NCBI GenBank assembly: GCA_964501335.1
Contig: CAZCTC010000006.1
Location: 1-64,000 of the forward strand
Origin: CAZCTC01 sp964501335
GTDB lineage: Bacteria > Chloroflexota > Anaerolineae > B4-G1 > SLSP01
Direction: 5' to 3'
Length of the DNA: 64,000 nucleotides
The position numbers and the translations under genes were made by a program. The notes beneath the pieces are model-generated. The model was not told the origin of the DNA and ran no database searches. It saw only the letters and a program-made list of their open reading frames with translations. Every line of letters starts with the position of its first letter. The stretch's first letter is position 1. This document shows, piece by piece, positions 55,184 through 64,000 of this stretch.

Positions 55184-55306
55184 AAGTCAAATTAATTACA
55201 TCATTTATAACAAATAATTCTCACCTATGGCGTCACCCAAATCAACCACACAGATCGAAAACGCTTTTCCCGAAATGCCATACGATTAATATGAATAGAG
55301 GTAAAA

Positions 55307-57922
55307 ATGAATAAACAAACCCTTCCCCCCCCCTTTATCTCCCAGGTAAGATTTGCCTGTAAAAATTTCGACAAACCCGACCAGTTAGGCCTCCAACCCA
55401 TTGCCGGGGTGGCCTTGAGAGCAATTTTGTTACAAAATCCCCATCATCCTACGGATACAGCAGGACGCGGCAAAGCATTGCAAAAAGTCCTGAATATAAG
55501 CCTGGAAACCCTGAAAACAGAGGACCGCTCCAGCCATGCCGGCAATGTCTATCGTTGCCTCTATGCCTATATCCACAAAAAAGATCCTTATCTTCCAGGA
55601 GTAGAGCTTTCCAACGTCGATGCCCATTTTGCCAATCAGCATATCGGCCGAACAACTTATTACAATTGGCGGGATGAAGGTCTGGAATTAATCGAGAAAG
55701 AACTATGCATCAATCTGGCAAAACAGACCACACTATTGGAACCAGTGCCGCTCACTCCTCATTTCATAGAACGAACACAGGAATTAAACTACTACACCGA
55801 CCGCTTACACGAACAGCGACTAACCATAATTCATGGTGTCAACGGCATCGGCAAAACCACCCTGGCGGCTCGACTGGCCGCGGATTGGCAGAAACCTGTC
55901 TGCTGGCTCACTCTACGCCCCGGGTTGAACGACACCTTGCCGGCCGTCCTGCATACCTGGGCCGCCTTTGCCGCCCAGCACAAATCGCCTCGACTTTGGG
56001 CCTGGATAGATACCCATATCAATCCCGCAGAACCCCTCAACATCGACACAAGCATCGCCATGCTCCAGGACAGCTTTCGAAAAATCCGTCCCCTCCTCTG
56101 CCTGGACAACCTGGAAGCCTTTTCAGAAAGCGACGCGGCCTTCTGGTCTCTGTTAAAGGCCTTCCAGGAAAACCCGGCCGTCACGTTCCTGTTGATTTCC
56201 CGCCGACAGCCGGTCCTGGAGGGTGTGAGCAGCACTCCTCCCCTTCAAGGATTACAGCCGGAACAAATTACGCAATGGGCCCGGCAGCAAAATCTCACAA
56301 TGACGGAACCACAAATTGAAACCTTGACCCGCTATACCGACGGCAATCCCCGGCTGCTGGAACTCTGGCATTCCAGTCTTCGCCAACCTTCAGATTCCGA
56401 GATTGAAGCCTCGCTCAACACCCTCCCGGCGCTGGATGCCGTCGAAACCTACCTGACCGCCCAAATTCTGACCTCTCTTAGCGAAGGCGAGTTACGCGCG
56501 GCGTGGTTACTGGCCCTCAGCCGTCGTCCTTTGCCGATCCCCCTGCTCTTAAATCAAGAAGCCGTAAAACTGGATGAAATTGCTTTAACACCCGAAGATT
56601 TTATCAGGCTGGACCAACGCGGTTTAATCCATCACGAGCCGGGAGATCAATGGAACCTGTCCCCTCTGTTGAGCAAACACTTAAAAAACCCGCCCTCGGA
56701 CGTGACACAACTGCATCTCTGGCTCGCCGATCTGTTCACCCTGCAAGGAGATTGGATAGAAGCCGCATTTCACCATGTCTCCGGTGAAAAACCGGACACG
56801 GCGGTCCTGCTGTTAGAGCAGCGACAACAACAACTGATGACGCAGGGGCAGGCCTATGCCATGAACGTCATCCTCAAAGAAATCACCCCGGAAACCCTCA
56901 TCGATCTGGTCCGTCAGTGCTATCACGATTTACGCAGTCAGATCCTCTGCCTGTTAGGGCACTATGCCGAAGCCGAACTGGATTCAAAAGCCGCTGCCCG
57001 GCTGGCCGACACCCCCTTGATGCAGGCCCTGGTCGCCCGTCAGGTAGGAACCGTGGCTAAATTACGCGGGGAATCCCATTATGCCATCGATTGTTACCAG
57101 AAAGCCCTGCAATTATTGACCACCTCGCAAATCACCGTAGAGGCCTGGTTGCACCGGGACCTGGCCTGGGAATTGATGCAAAAAAACGATCTGGAAAATG
57201 CTCGCCAGGAAGCACAACGCACCCAAATCGCCCTGGAAAACACGCTGGGCGTACTGGCCCGCCGGGAAGGCAATCTAACGGAAACCCGACAACATCTGGA
57301 ACAGGCCCTTCAATTGGCCCAAAAATACGGCGAACGCCGGGAACTGGCCCGCGCTACTCATAATCTGGCAGCACTCTACGCTGCCCAAAAGGAATTCAAC
57401 CGGGCCATCGAACTCTATCGAGGCAATCTGGAGCTGATTGAAGAACTGGGTGAACTTCTGGGGAAAGCCGTCACTCTTTTGAATATGGGAGAAAGCTACT
57501 TTCAGTTAAATGACTTCGCGGCCGCTTTGGACCATGAAACCCAGGCGCTCCCCATCTTCGATATGTTGGGCGATAACCGGGGCCATGTCTTGTGCCATAC
57601 CAATGCCGCCGAGGCCCTGATTTCCATGCAGGATTTAGACACGGCTCAACTGCACCTCGAGGAGTCGCTGAGAACGGCTTCCGCCGAAGTAATGCCGCGA
57701 GAATGCGCCGAGACCCAACGCGTGTACGCCGAATTCTGGCTGGCCCGAGGGGATAACGAAAAAGCCTTACAGTGGGGACATCAAGCACTGGCGACACTGG
57801 GCAATCGCGACGCCCAGATATCGACCTGGATCCATAGAACGCTGGCCCGGATCTATGCGGCGGCAGGTGATCCAGCTCAAGCCCAATACCACACAGAGCT
57901 GGCCAACGCCAAATTGAAATAA
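55307..57922 (+). CDS. STAND (NB-ARC-like) ATPase with C-terminal TPR repeats
   Basis: An 871-residue protein; ATG at 55307 after GAGGTAAAA. The N-terminal 140 residues are a family-specific domain (RTTYYNWRDEGLELIEKEL looks like a DNA-binding or oligomerising helix pair). The nucleotide-binding domain has IHGVNGIGKTTLAARL near residue 177 (Walker A), LLCLDNLEAF (Walker B), LLISRRQP (sensor 1) and GLQPEQITQWA with DGNPRLLEL (the GxP motif), typical of NB-ARC/AP-ATPases. A winged-helix-like segment and then TPR repeats follow from about residue 560 to the end (ATHNLAALYAAQKEFNRAI, AVTLLNMGESYFQLNDFAAA). Such proteins are signal-responsive regulators or immune-type switches. It lies between secreted-enzyme genes on the opposite strand, so it may control them, or be another defence gene. 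Confidence 0.8.
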   Translation: MNKQTLPPPFISQVRFACKNFDKPDQLGLQPIAGVALRAILLQNPHHPTDTAGRGKALQKVLNISLETLKTEDRSSHAGNVYRCLYAYIHKKDPYLPGVELSNVDAHFANQHIGRTTYYNWRDEGLELIEKELCINLAKQTTLLEPVPLTPHFIERTQELNYYTDRLHEQRLTIIHGVNGIGKTTLAARLAADWQKPVCWLTLRPGLNDTLPAVLHTWAAFAAQHKSPRLWAWIDTHINPAEPLNIDTSIAMLQDSFRKIRPLLCLDNLEAFSESDAAFWSLLKAFQENPAVTFLLISRRQPVLEGVSSTPPLQGLQPEQITQWARQQNLTMTEPQIETLTRYTDGNPRLLELWHSSLRQPSDSEIEASLNTLPALDAVETYLTAQILTSLSEGELRAAWLLALSRRPLPIPLLLNQEAVKLDEIALTPEDFIRLDQRGLIHHEPGDQWNLSPLLSKHLKNPPSDVTQLHLWLADLFTLQGDWIEAAFHHVSGEKPDTAVLLLEQRQQQLMTQGQAYAMNVILKEITPETLIDLVRQCYHDLRSQILCLLGHYAEAELDSKAAARLADTPLMQALVARQVGTVAKLRGESHYAIDCYQKALQLLTTSQITVEAWLHRDLAWELMQKNDLENARQEAQRTQIALENTLGVLARREGNLTETRQHLEQALQLAQKYGERRELARATHNLAALYAAQKEFNRAIELYRGNLELIEELGELLGKAVTLLNMGESYFQLNDFAAALDHETQALPIFDMLGDNRGHVLCHTNAAEALISMQDLDTAQLHLEESLRTASAEVMPRECAETQRVYAEFWLARGDNEKALQWGHQALATLGNRDAQISTWIHRTLARIYAAAGDPAQAQYHTELANAKLK

Positions 57923-57945
57923 CCCTTCATTCTCTAAGAAAACGT

Positions 57946-57980
57946 AAACTACCGGAGCCATAAGCTGGCTCCGGTAGTTT
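57946..57980. terminator. Bidirectional terminator between the STAND gene and the M23-like gene
   Basis: A perfect 15-bp stem AAACTACCGGAGCCA (57946-57960) with its complement (57966-57980) and a 5-base loop, 24 bases after the STAND stop and 16 bases beyond the stop of the converging gene. Confidence 0.88.
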
Positions 57981-57995
57981 ATACTCATCCCCCCC

Positions 57996-60900
57996 TTATT
58001 GATGCTTCATCACTATGGGCAGATAAAGGAGATAGTTCTCCGATTCACTTTCTACAGTGACCAGATACGGTTCACTCAAATTTCCCATTCCATCCTCAAC
58101 CTGCATCCAGGCAATGAGGCTTTCATCAAAAGGCCAGAGAATAGGAGTATCGTAACTGTAGGTATAAGAAACAACCCCCTCTTCCATCCAGGGATCGTTG
58201 CTCAAATAGACAGTAGATACTCCGGAAAGATTATCATCCGCATAGACAGTAACAGCATGCACAGAAAACGTAATCCCTGCCGTATCGGTCAAAATTCCCT
58301 CAGGAGCAACCAGAGCAAAGACCGCCGGCGGCGTATTATCCACCCGGAAAGTATCAGAATAGACCTCTGAAATATGCCCGGCCCCATCCCGATACTGCAC
58401 ATAAAGTGTGTAAACATCCTGCGCCACAATCTCAACCGGCAGGGTCATCTCTTCGGAATCTGTCATCGACATGGTAAACGAAAGCGGGAGGGTCACTTCA
58501 GAAGTATAAGGTTCCCAGATTGCATCGCTGAAATCAGACAGATAACTGATCCTCACGGCATCAATCCCGACCCCACTATCTCCACCTTCAAGATAAACCG
58601 TATTCGTGACGGCATCGGCAGGCAACACATAAGCTTCCATACTGAGTTCGCCCTCAGGAGGATTGATATCATAGATGAAAAGCAGTTCATTTACAGCTGA
58701 AACATTGCCGGCCCCGTCACGCACCCGGGTGTAAAGCCCAACCACACCATCTTCCTCAGCCGGAGTGTAAGTATGGATAGATGTGAAAGGCTGCCAGAAC
58801 GCGTCGGTGAAACTGATATCTTCGCTGATCTGAATCTCAGGAATGCCGCTGTTTGCATCCATACCGCTCGTATAAAGCGTAACCGCTTGAGAAGCACTCC
58901 CGGTAGCCGAAAGGGAAGGCCCTCTCACCACGGCACCTGCACTTTCCAGGGCATAGGGCAAGGTATCCGTAAAGGGTTCCTCAACGGTAATTACATCTTC
59001 CGGTCCAATCATCGGCGCGTCGGTAGTCAACGTGAAAGTCGGCGCAATGGTATCCAAACGAATGCTGTCGAAATAAGTATTGTAAACAGCGTCGTCAGCA
59101 TCCTTAAAACCCACATAGACATAACGGGCTTCAGTCTGAAGACCTGTATCGGAAAGGATCCAGGTTTTGGTCATTGCATAAGGCTCCCAGGTATGCAGCG
59201 CCGGCGATACCCCATTGCTGACCCACATCTCGGTCGCTACCGGGGCACACAAACTCAAGGTAACCGTAGCCTGATTGGTAAAAGGTGCATCCTCATTAAT
59301 ATGGACGTAAGGCACGTCACAAAGAGAAGCTGCAACGACCGCTGCGGCTTCCTCAGATTGAGCCGACATCGCAGCGATATTCGCAGAAATGAAAGGCGCC
59401 CCATTGACCGTTTCCTCCCCGGCAGGAAGTACCAGCGGCAAAGCCTGGCTGGCTGCTTCATAACCGCTCCACAGCCTGTAATGGCTGCTGGTCATAACGG
59501 CGGAATCCGCAACCTGCCCCAACGTTCCCCGTCCGATATAAAGCGTAGAAGTATAGGCCCCGGCTCCAGCGCTGAAAAGATAATCAAACAGGCGGAAACT
59601 GGCCGAACGTGGCTGTTGCGGCGTGGCATCCAGATAAATGCTGTGCGAAATCACATTGGACTCCAATCCCACGCCATCCCGGACCTGTAAATAGACGGGC
59701 CAGGACTGCCGATTGACAGGAGGAAGGTTCCATTCCCGTGTCGTGGTATAGGCTTCCCAGGCAGTCCAGATCGATCCGTCAGCCGAGAAGCGCATCCCGG
59801 CCACCCCGCTTCCCTGATCCGTAGCCGCGAGGTTGAGCCGAACCAGAGTTTGACCGGTCATCGTCATCCCATTGTTGAAAGTAAAATCAGCAGCGGGCGG
59901 GGCATTATCATACTTAAGGACAAAGCCGGTGGTCCAGGCTACAGCCGGAGTATCAGCATTATCCACGCTTTGTAAGCGAAGATAGCCCGTGCAGACCGAG
60001 ACGCCGCTGCACAACGGCTGCGGATTTTGGAAAGAAGTCGCCGTAATCAGGGTCGTGGAAACGCCTGCCGGATCCGTTCCCCAGTAAAAATAATAACCCT
60101 TTAACCCTGAACCCTCGTCTCTTGCTGGAATCCAGGTGAAATCGGCCGCCGTCGTCGCACGTTGCCACACAGCATTGGTAATCCCGGCTCCATGGGTAAT
60201 CTCACCAGGATTCTGGGGAGCCGTGCCGTCATAACGGAAAGTAAAAAGGTTCGTCCAGGCACTCCAATGTCCGGCGTTATCACGGGTGCGCCCCCGCAAA
60301 TAATAAACTCCGGTTGGAAGCCCACTGGATAAAGGAGTCCATTCTCGCGGTTGATCGGCACGAAATTCTTGCAGCCCTGTTCCTGCCGGATCTGTTCCAA
60401 AGTAGAACTGATACCCCCAAATCCCTGATACAGCATCGGTGGCGGCATTCCAGGTAAACGTGGGGACATTGGAAATCTTTTGCCAGACACCATTGACCAC
60501 CCCATGGGTTTCCACCACCCCAGACGGCGACGATGGAGCAAGCTGATCGATCTGCAAGTTGATCGTATGAGTGCTCTCAACATTGCCCACTTTATCCACG
60601 GCATAATACTCCACCGTATGAGCGCCATCGCCCTGAACCGTAAAATTGACCAGATCCCCGCCGCGCACCTGCCAGTTTCCATTATCGACGCGATAATGGA
60701 TTTCCTGGACCCCGACCTTAGCCCGTCCAGTTCCCTGATCCACGGCCTTGAGCTGCGCTTCAACCGGCCCTCCAAACCAGGCTGGCCACTGTTCCGTATT
60801 CGAGCTATCGTTCAGAGTGATCTGAGTCTGGGGTGTAGCACGATCAATATATAGAGTCAAGGAACGGCTGGTGCTGTAATGTCCGTCTTTATCGTAAACC

Positions 60901-63122
60901 CGGAAAGTAATTGTATTCCTTCCTGAAAGTTCTTGCCGTTCATGCATCCAGTTGCTCACCCCATTCTGGTCGATCATGGTTCCACAATTATCGCCGGAAC
61001 AACGCCACACGATCCGATCCGGGCGATTTTCAGGATCACTGGCAGTCCCCATAAAAGTCCAATCAGCCTCATTGCTGTTGATAAATCCCGTTAAAAATTC
61101 ATTTCCATTAGCAGTGTCAAAACTGACCACCGGAGTACGATTCGAAGGTGCAATCTTAAAACTTCGCCCGCTACTCCACACGCTCACGGCTCCATTCAAG
61201 TCCCGCGCCTGTACATGCCAGCTGTAGGAACCATATACCCGATCCAGTTGAGCCGGACGCCAACAACGGCTCTGAATCCAACCAGAGGTAACGTTATACG
61301 ACCCATTATAGACTTCAATCTTAAAGTCCACAGAATCGCCATTCGGGTCGCCCTTACTGGTCCAACATAGGGTAGGCGCATTTGAATCGCGGGTGGTATA
61401 ACTGTTATCCGGGCTTTTAAGGGTAGGAACATAGGGAGCCTGATTGGGCAAACAAAAGCTTCCCTGATCGGAATTTTTATTTGTAGTTTTTGCAGCACAG
61501 ATCACTGGATTTTCAATAAGCCTTATCCGTCCCACATTAGCAAAAAGCAAACAATCAGAGGAAGACGGCGAAGCGGCATTACAGGGTTGATAAGGATCAT
61601 CTGAAAAGTAGGGATCACCAGGAGAACTTCGCCGGGCTTCAGCCAAAATGGATTCATTGTACGGATATAAAGTAGCCAGAAAACCCGGAGCCGTCTGAAC
61701 AGAAAGAGCGCGGAAAGAGATGGGAAGATAAAAAACATTGGTTAAAGCCGATCTGGGAACGCGAGCATATCCCCTCCCTTCTTCCTGACCATTACAGTGA
61801 TAGTCGAGCCCGGCATATACAATCACGGGATAGTCATAAGAAGGGCGCGGGCATTCGTTGATTTTAATAGACAGGAATGAGGTTCTGGCAAACGAATGGT
61901 TTCCGGGAAAATAAACGCGTTCATTGGCATTGGCATCTTCCAATACAATCTCATACTGATCGGGAACCGAGACAAATGAAGTCTGGAACCCACCTAAATC
62001 CTTGTAACTTTGAATTACCGGAATCTTGACATATCCCAAACTCTCAGGAGATTCATAGCGGCATTGAGGAATTTTCTTCCGGGTATCGTAACCGTAGTAG
62101 AGAATCACCGCATTGGGATCTCCAGGTGCAGGGCATTTGGTAAGATCAATTCTGGTATTAGCTGATTTATAAGGACCGGCAGATGCAGCCACATCCCTGG
62201 CATTTCTACCGTTGATCTTCATGCTCTGAGTGGGAAAATCGAAATGCAAATGAATAATGGTTCCCCTACCACAAGATGTATCAAATCGGAGATCACCATG
62301 TCTACCTTGAGTCCCATCGTACAACTTGCCCAAAAATTGTCCACGAGCAACCTGTTTACCAATTATTTGCCCTGGTATTGAACTTGTAGCTATGTGCAAA
62401 TACCTGGACGTATAACCATTTTCATCAGTAATCTTTAACGCACTTTGATAATCATCCCGGCAATATCTGATTAATGTTCCAGGCGCAGCCGCTACAACCG
62501 GCGCTGCTCTATCAGGAGTAAAATCCAAAGCACTCCCATATGAACTCATCTGACCTGAATTCGTGTGCCAGAAAACCGGAGCATATCCCCTTGTTCTTCG
62601 CCATTTCTCGCCGGCACTCCAGGGGAAAAGATATTCCACAGCACTCAATTGGGTAGACGATTGTTCCGTCATAGTCAAACGAGTAGAATAGTCCATAAAC
62701 TCAGTGGGGACATTTGTAGCCAGCTCTATAAAATCCGGCGCCCCCAGAACAGAGGTTATCCATACCCCAGAAAGATCCTGATATCCTAAAATTTCTGTCA
62801 ATTCCAACGCCGACAAATCCACTTCCCAGCCCGCTTCAACTACCGAAGTAGGAACAACCACGGCATGAAACCAGTTTTCATAAGTTTCAAACGCACTGAC
62901 AGTAAATCGTTCCGTCTCCGGCAAAAGCTCAGGATGAGTTTCCAACGCCGTTTCAATCGGTTCCCATAACTCAACCGGAACTTCAAAAGTAGTAAAGTCA
63001 ACGACAAGATTGTGAGTTGGCGCTTGTGCCCCCACCCGTCCCGGAAACATGGAACAGATCAGAGCCACCACCATTACCCAACGCCCCCACAATCCCACAG
63101 AGTGACGGATATTTTTATCCAT
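57996..63122 (-). CDS. Large secreted protein with degenerate M23-like domain and multiple Ig/FN3-like domains
   Basis: A 1,708-residue protein; ATG at 63122 with AGGAGG 6 bases upstream (an earlier frame start at 63146 lacks one). The signal peptide is WGRWVMVVALICSMFPGRVG. Residues about 195-330 resemble an M23/LytM fold: YGSALDF, SRYLHIAT and IHLHFDF. The first zinc His (HxxxD) seems replaced, so activity is doubtful. The middle and C-terminal parts are repeated beta domains: PSNRTPVVSF-type Ig folds, an OmpL47-like module (HTVEYYAVDKVGNVEST), two FN3-like repeats (GYQFYFGTDPAG, GYYFYWGTDPAG) and several TPP-type adhesin repeats (YVQYRDGAGHISEVYSDTF). It ends with YLLYLPIVMKHQ. A surface adhesin or wall-binding protein is likely. 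The tail-collar gene lies 69 bases upstream on the same strand. Confidence 0.75.
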   Translation of the reverse strand: MDKNIRHSVGLWGRWVMVVALICSMFPGRVGAQAPTHNLVVDFTTFEVPVELWEPIETALETHPELLPETERFTVSAFETYENWFHAVVVPTSVVEAGWEVDLSALELTEILGYQDLSGVWITSVLGAPDFIELATNVPTEFMDYSTRLTMTEQSSTQLSAVEYLFPWSAGEKWRRTRGYAPVFWHTNSGQMSSYGSALDFTPDRAAPVVAAAPGTLIRYCRDDYQSALKITDENGYTSRYLHIATSSIPGQIIGKQVARGQFLGKLYDGTQGRHGDLRFDTSCGRGTIIHLHFDFPTQSMKINGRNARDVAASAGPYKSANTRIDLTKCPAPGDPNAVILYYGYDTRKKIPQCRYESPESLGYVKIPVIQSYKDLGGFQTSFVSVPDQYEIVLEDANANERVYFPGNHSFARTSFLSIKINECPRPSYDYPVIVYAGLDYHCNGQEEGRGYARVPRSALTNVFYLPISFRALSVQTAPGFLATLYPYNESILAEARRSSPGDPYFSDDPYQPCNAASPSSSDCLLFANVGRIRLIENPVICAAKTTNKNSDQGSFCLPNQAPYVPTLKSPDNSYTTRDSNAPTLCWTSKGDPNGDSVDFKIEVYNGSYNVTSGWIQSRCWRPAQLDRVYGSYSWHVQARDLNGAVSVWSSGRSFKIAPSNRTPVVSFDTANGNEFLTGFINSNEADWTFMGTASDPENRPDRIVWRCSGDNCGTMIDQNGVSNWMHERQELSGRNTITFRVYDKDGHYSTSRSLTLYIDRATPQTQITLNDSSNTEQWPAWFGGPVEAQLKAVDQGTGRAKVGVQEIHYRVDNGNWQVRGGDLVNFTVQGDGAHTVEYYAVDKVGNVESTHTINLQIDQLAPSSPSGVVETHGVVNGVWQKISNVPTFTWNAATDAVSGIWGYQFYFGTDPAGTGLQEFRADQPREWTPLSSGLPTGVYYLRGRTRDNAGHWSAWTNLFTFRYDGTAPQNPGEITHGAGITNAVWQRATTAADFTWIPARDEGSGLKGYYFYWGTDPAGVSTTLITATSFQNPQPLCSGVSVCTGYLRLQSVDNADTPAVAWTTGFVLKYDNAPPAADFTFNNGMTMTGQTLVRLNLAATDQGSGVAGMRFSADGSIWTAWEAYTTTREWNLPPVNRQSWPVYLQVRDGVGLESNVISHSIYLDATPQQPRSASFRLFDYLFSAGAGAYTSTLYIGRGTLGQVADSAVMTSSHYRLWSGYEAASQALPLVLPAGEETVNGAPFISANIAAMSAQSEEAAAVVAASLCDVPYVHINEDAPFTNQATVTLSLCAPVATEMWVSNGVSPALHTWEPYAMTKTWILSDTGLQTEARYVYVGFKDADDAVYNTYFDSIRLDTIAPTFTLTTDAPMIGPEDVITVEEPFTDTLPYALESAGAVVRGPSLSATGSASQAVTLYTSGMDANSGIPEIQISEDISFTDAFWQPFTSIHTYTPAEEDGVVGLYTRVRDGAGNVSAVNELLFIYDINPPEGELSMEAYVLPADAVTNTVYLEGGDSGVGIDAVRISYLSDFSDAIWEPYTSEVTLPLSFTMSMTDSEEMTLPVEIVAQDVYTLYVQYRDGAGHISEVYSDTFRVDNTPPAVFALVAPEGILTDTAGITFSVHAVTVYADDNLSGVSTVYLSNDPWMEEGVVSYTYSYDTPILWPFDESLIAWMQVEDGMGNLSEPYLVTVESESENYLLYLPIVMKHQ

Positions 63123-63191
63123 GATTGCACCTCCTATCGCAAACATAACCCACCATTTCTAAAAAAATTCTCCTGGTTCGAGCTATACGGC

Positions 63192-64000
63192 TTATTTGAT
63201 CCGGATCAGATACAACAACCCCACATAGGCCGGCCGATTATCCGTAGTTGCCGACAGCTGGGAATCAGTGTTGGGGGCACTTTCACCACTCGTACCGACG
63301 GCGGACGAACCGGTTGAACCGTCCACATCGGCAGCATACTCCGACCAATAGTTGTTAGTATGAGTTGAGCCGGTAGAATCCGCATGGGAAGCAGCCCAAC
63401 CGCTTCCGTTATAGCGCTTGACGTACACACGATCATTGGCGACGGCAACATCAGCCTGAAGCGTACCGCTGGAATGATTATGGCTCGGAAGGGTATGGGT
63501 ATGGCTCATCACCGTATGGTTGTGGGCCAGATTGAGCGTATTACTTCCGCCGGTTTGGCCGATGTTGGCGCTGCTCACCCCCATCACAAAACGATCGGTC
63601 AGGTTCGGCAAAGCCTGTCCATAAAGCGGACTGGCCGTATCGGTTACCACAGAACCGTCAGCAATGGCCCAGTCCCCGGTAGGCAAAGGCGTGTTGGCAT
63701 CCTGACGCCACCAATTGATCACAGTGCCAACCGGGACGCCCGGCGGAAAGGCCCCCGCCGCCAGATCCTCAGGTTGAATGGAGTGATCTGCAATTTGAAG
63801 GGTAGTAATCGTATTAGGAGCCACTCCACCTGAAATCAAAGCAGAAATCCCCCCCCCAATCCGGATCCGAGGAGACATCTCTCCGTCGGTCCCGACGGCA
63901 ATTCCCAACCAGAGTTCACTGTTCCCAGTCACCAGAGTTGTAGGAATAACATTCCAGCTTCCCAGCATCACATGAAACAGACCGTCGCTTACCGGCACAC
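63192..64000 (-). CDS. Tail-collar-fold surface protein, 5' end outside the window
   Basis: The C-terminal 268 or so residues of a longer protein; the frame runs through the right edge, so the apparent start (GTG at 63998) is not trusted. VPVSDGLFHVMLGSW and NSELWLGIAVG recall collagen-like or trimeric surface proteins of Chloroflexota. Next comes a phage tail-collar domain: NWWRQDANTPLPTGDWAIAD, LPNLTDRFVMGV, LAHNHTVMSHTHTLPSHNH. The histidine-rich stretch normally binds metal at a trimer axis. It ends GLLYLIRIK, typical of microcystin-dependent/tail-collar proteins. It probably belongs to the same secreted operon as the 1,708-residue protein downstream. Whether it is phage-derived or a host adhesin cannot be decided here. 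Confidence 0.75.
   Translation of the reverse strand, partial: VPVSDGLFHVMLGSWNVIPTTLVTGNSELWLGIAVGTDGEMSPRIRIGGGISALISGGVAPNTITTLQIADHSIQPEDLAAGAFPPGVPVGTVINWWRQDANTPLPTGDWAIADGSVVTDTASPLYGQALPNLTDRFVMGVSSANIGQTGGSNTLNLAHNHTVMSHTHTLPSHNHSSGTLQADVAVANDRVYVKRYNGSGWAASHADSTGSTHTNNYWSEYAADVDGSTGSSAVGTSGESAPNTDSQLSATTDNRPAYVGLLYLIRIK

Noticed and set aside
63192..64000. Prophage tail gene as evidence for a prophage at the right edge
   Set aside because: A single tail-collar fold next to exported multi-domain proteins is common in bacterial surface proteins; no other phage gene is seen.

Overview
The window looks like a bacterial chromosome segment, most likely from a Chloroflexota (Anaerolineae-type) organism. 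That placement is an inference. It rests on the mixture of NACHT/SUMF1 and STAND proteins, giant secreted multi-domain peptidases with SLH-like and dockerin modules whose C-termini carry a YLPxxxR-like motif, and GC-rich genes with strong Shine-Dalgarno sequences. I saw no rRNA, tRNA or CRISPR array.

Positions 1-40,480 form a dense anti-phage/conflict island. At the left edge are a small membrane protein and a DUF262/DUF1524 (GmrSD-like) restriction protein on the minus strand. Divergent from them is a class 1 DISARM-type locus: drmD (SNF2 helicase), two tandem drmMI-like adenine methyltransferases, an AT-rich HEPN/Toprim-type gene inserted in the middle, then drmA and drmB. No drmC (PLD) gene is visible. 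The two methyltransferases are near copies except in their presumed target-recognition regions. A duplicated 70-bp stem-loop element precedes the second methyltransferase and drmA.

Convergent with DISARM is a minus-strand operon (28,604 down to 21,796). It encodes an effector-associated-domain-like protein, a zinc-ribbon/NACHT/SUMF1 STAND ATPase, a small ORF, an RnlA-like protein with a HEPN RNase motif, and a TPR/cold-shock-domain protein. This reads as a self-contained sensor/effector system and is one of the two best candidates for an undescribed system. Next comes a serine recombinase with two small coupled leader ORFs. The second candidate follows: a two-gene module of a 1,648-residue protein with RNA polymerase alpha-CTD-like and sigma-70 region-4-like domains plus a zinc finger, overlapping a 1,659-residue DruE/DUF1998-type helicase (Druantia type III-like layout with an unusual partner).

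Positions 40,490-64,000 are a cell-surface/secretion region. They hold a 2,765-aa M23-like + M28 peptidase protein, an NlpC/P60-SLH protein, a clostripain-family C11 peptidase with SLH-like and dockerin modules, a plus-strand STAND-TPR protein that could be a regulator, a second M23-like multi-Ig protein, and the 3' part of a tail-collar-fold protein cut by the window edge. Convergent genes are separated by perfect stem-loop terminators. The clostripain gene ends in an 11-base poly-G tract that may be phase-variable or a sequencing slip.
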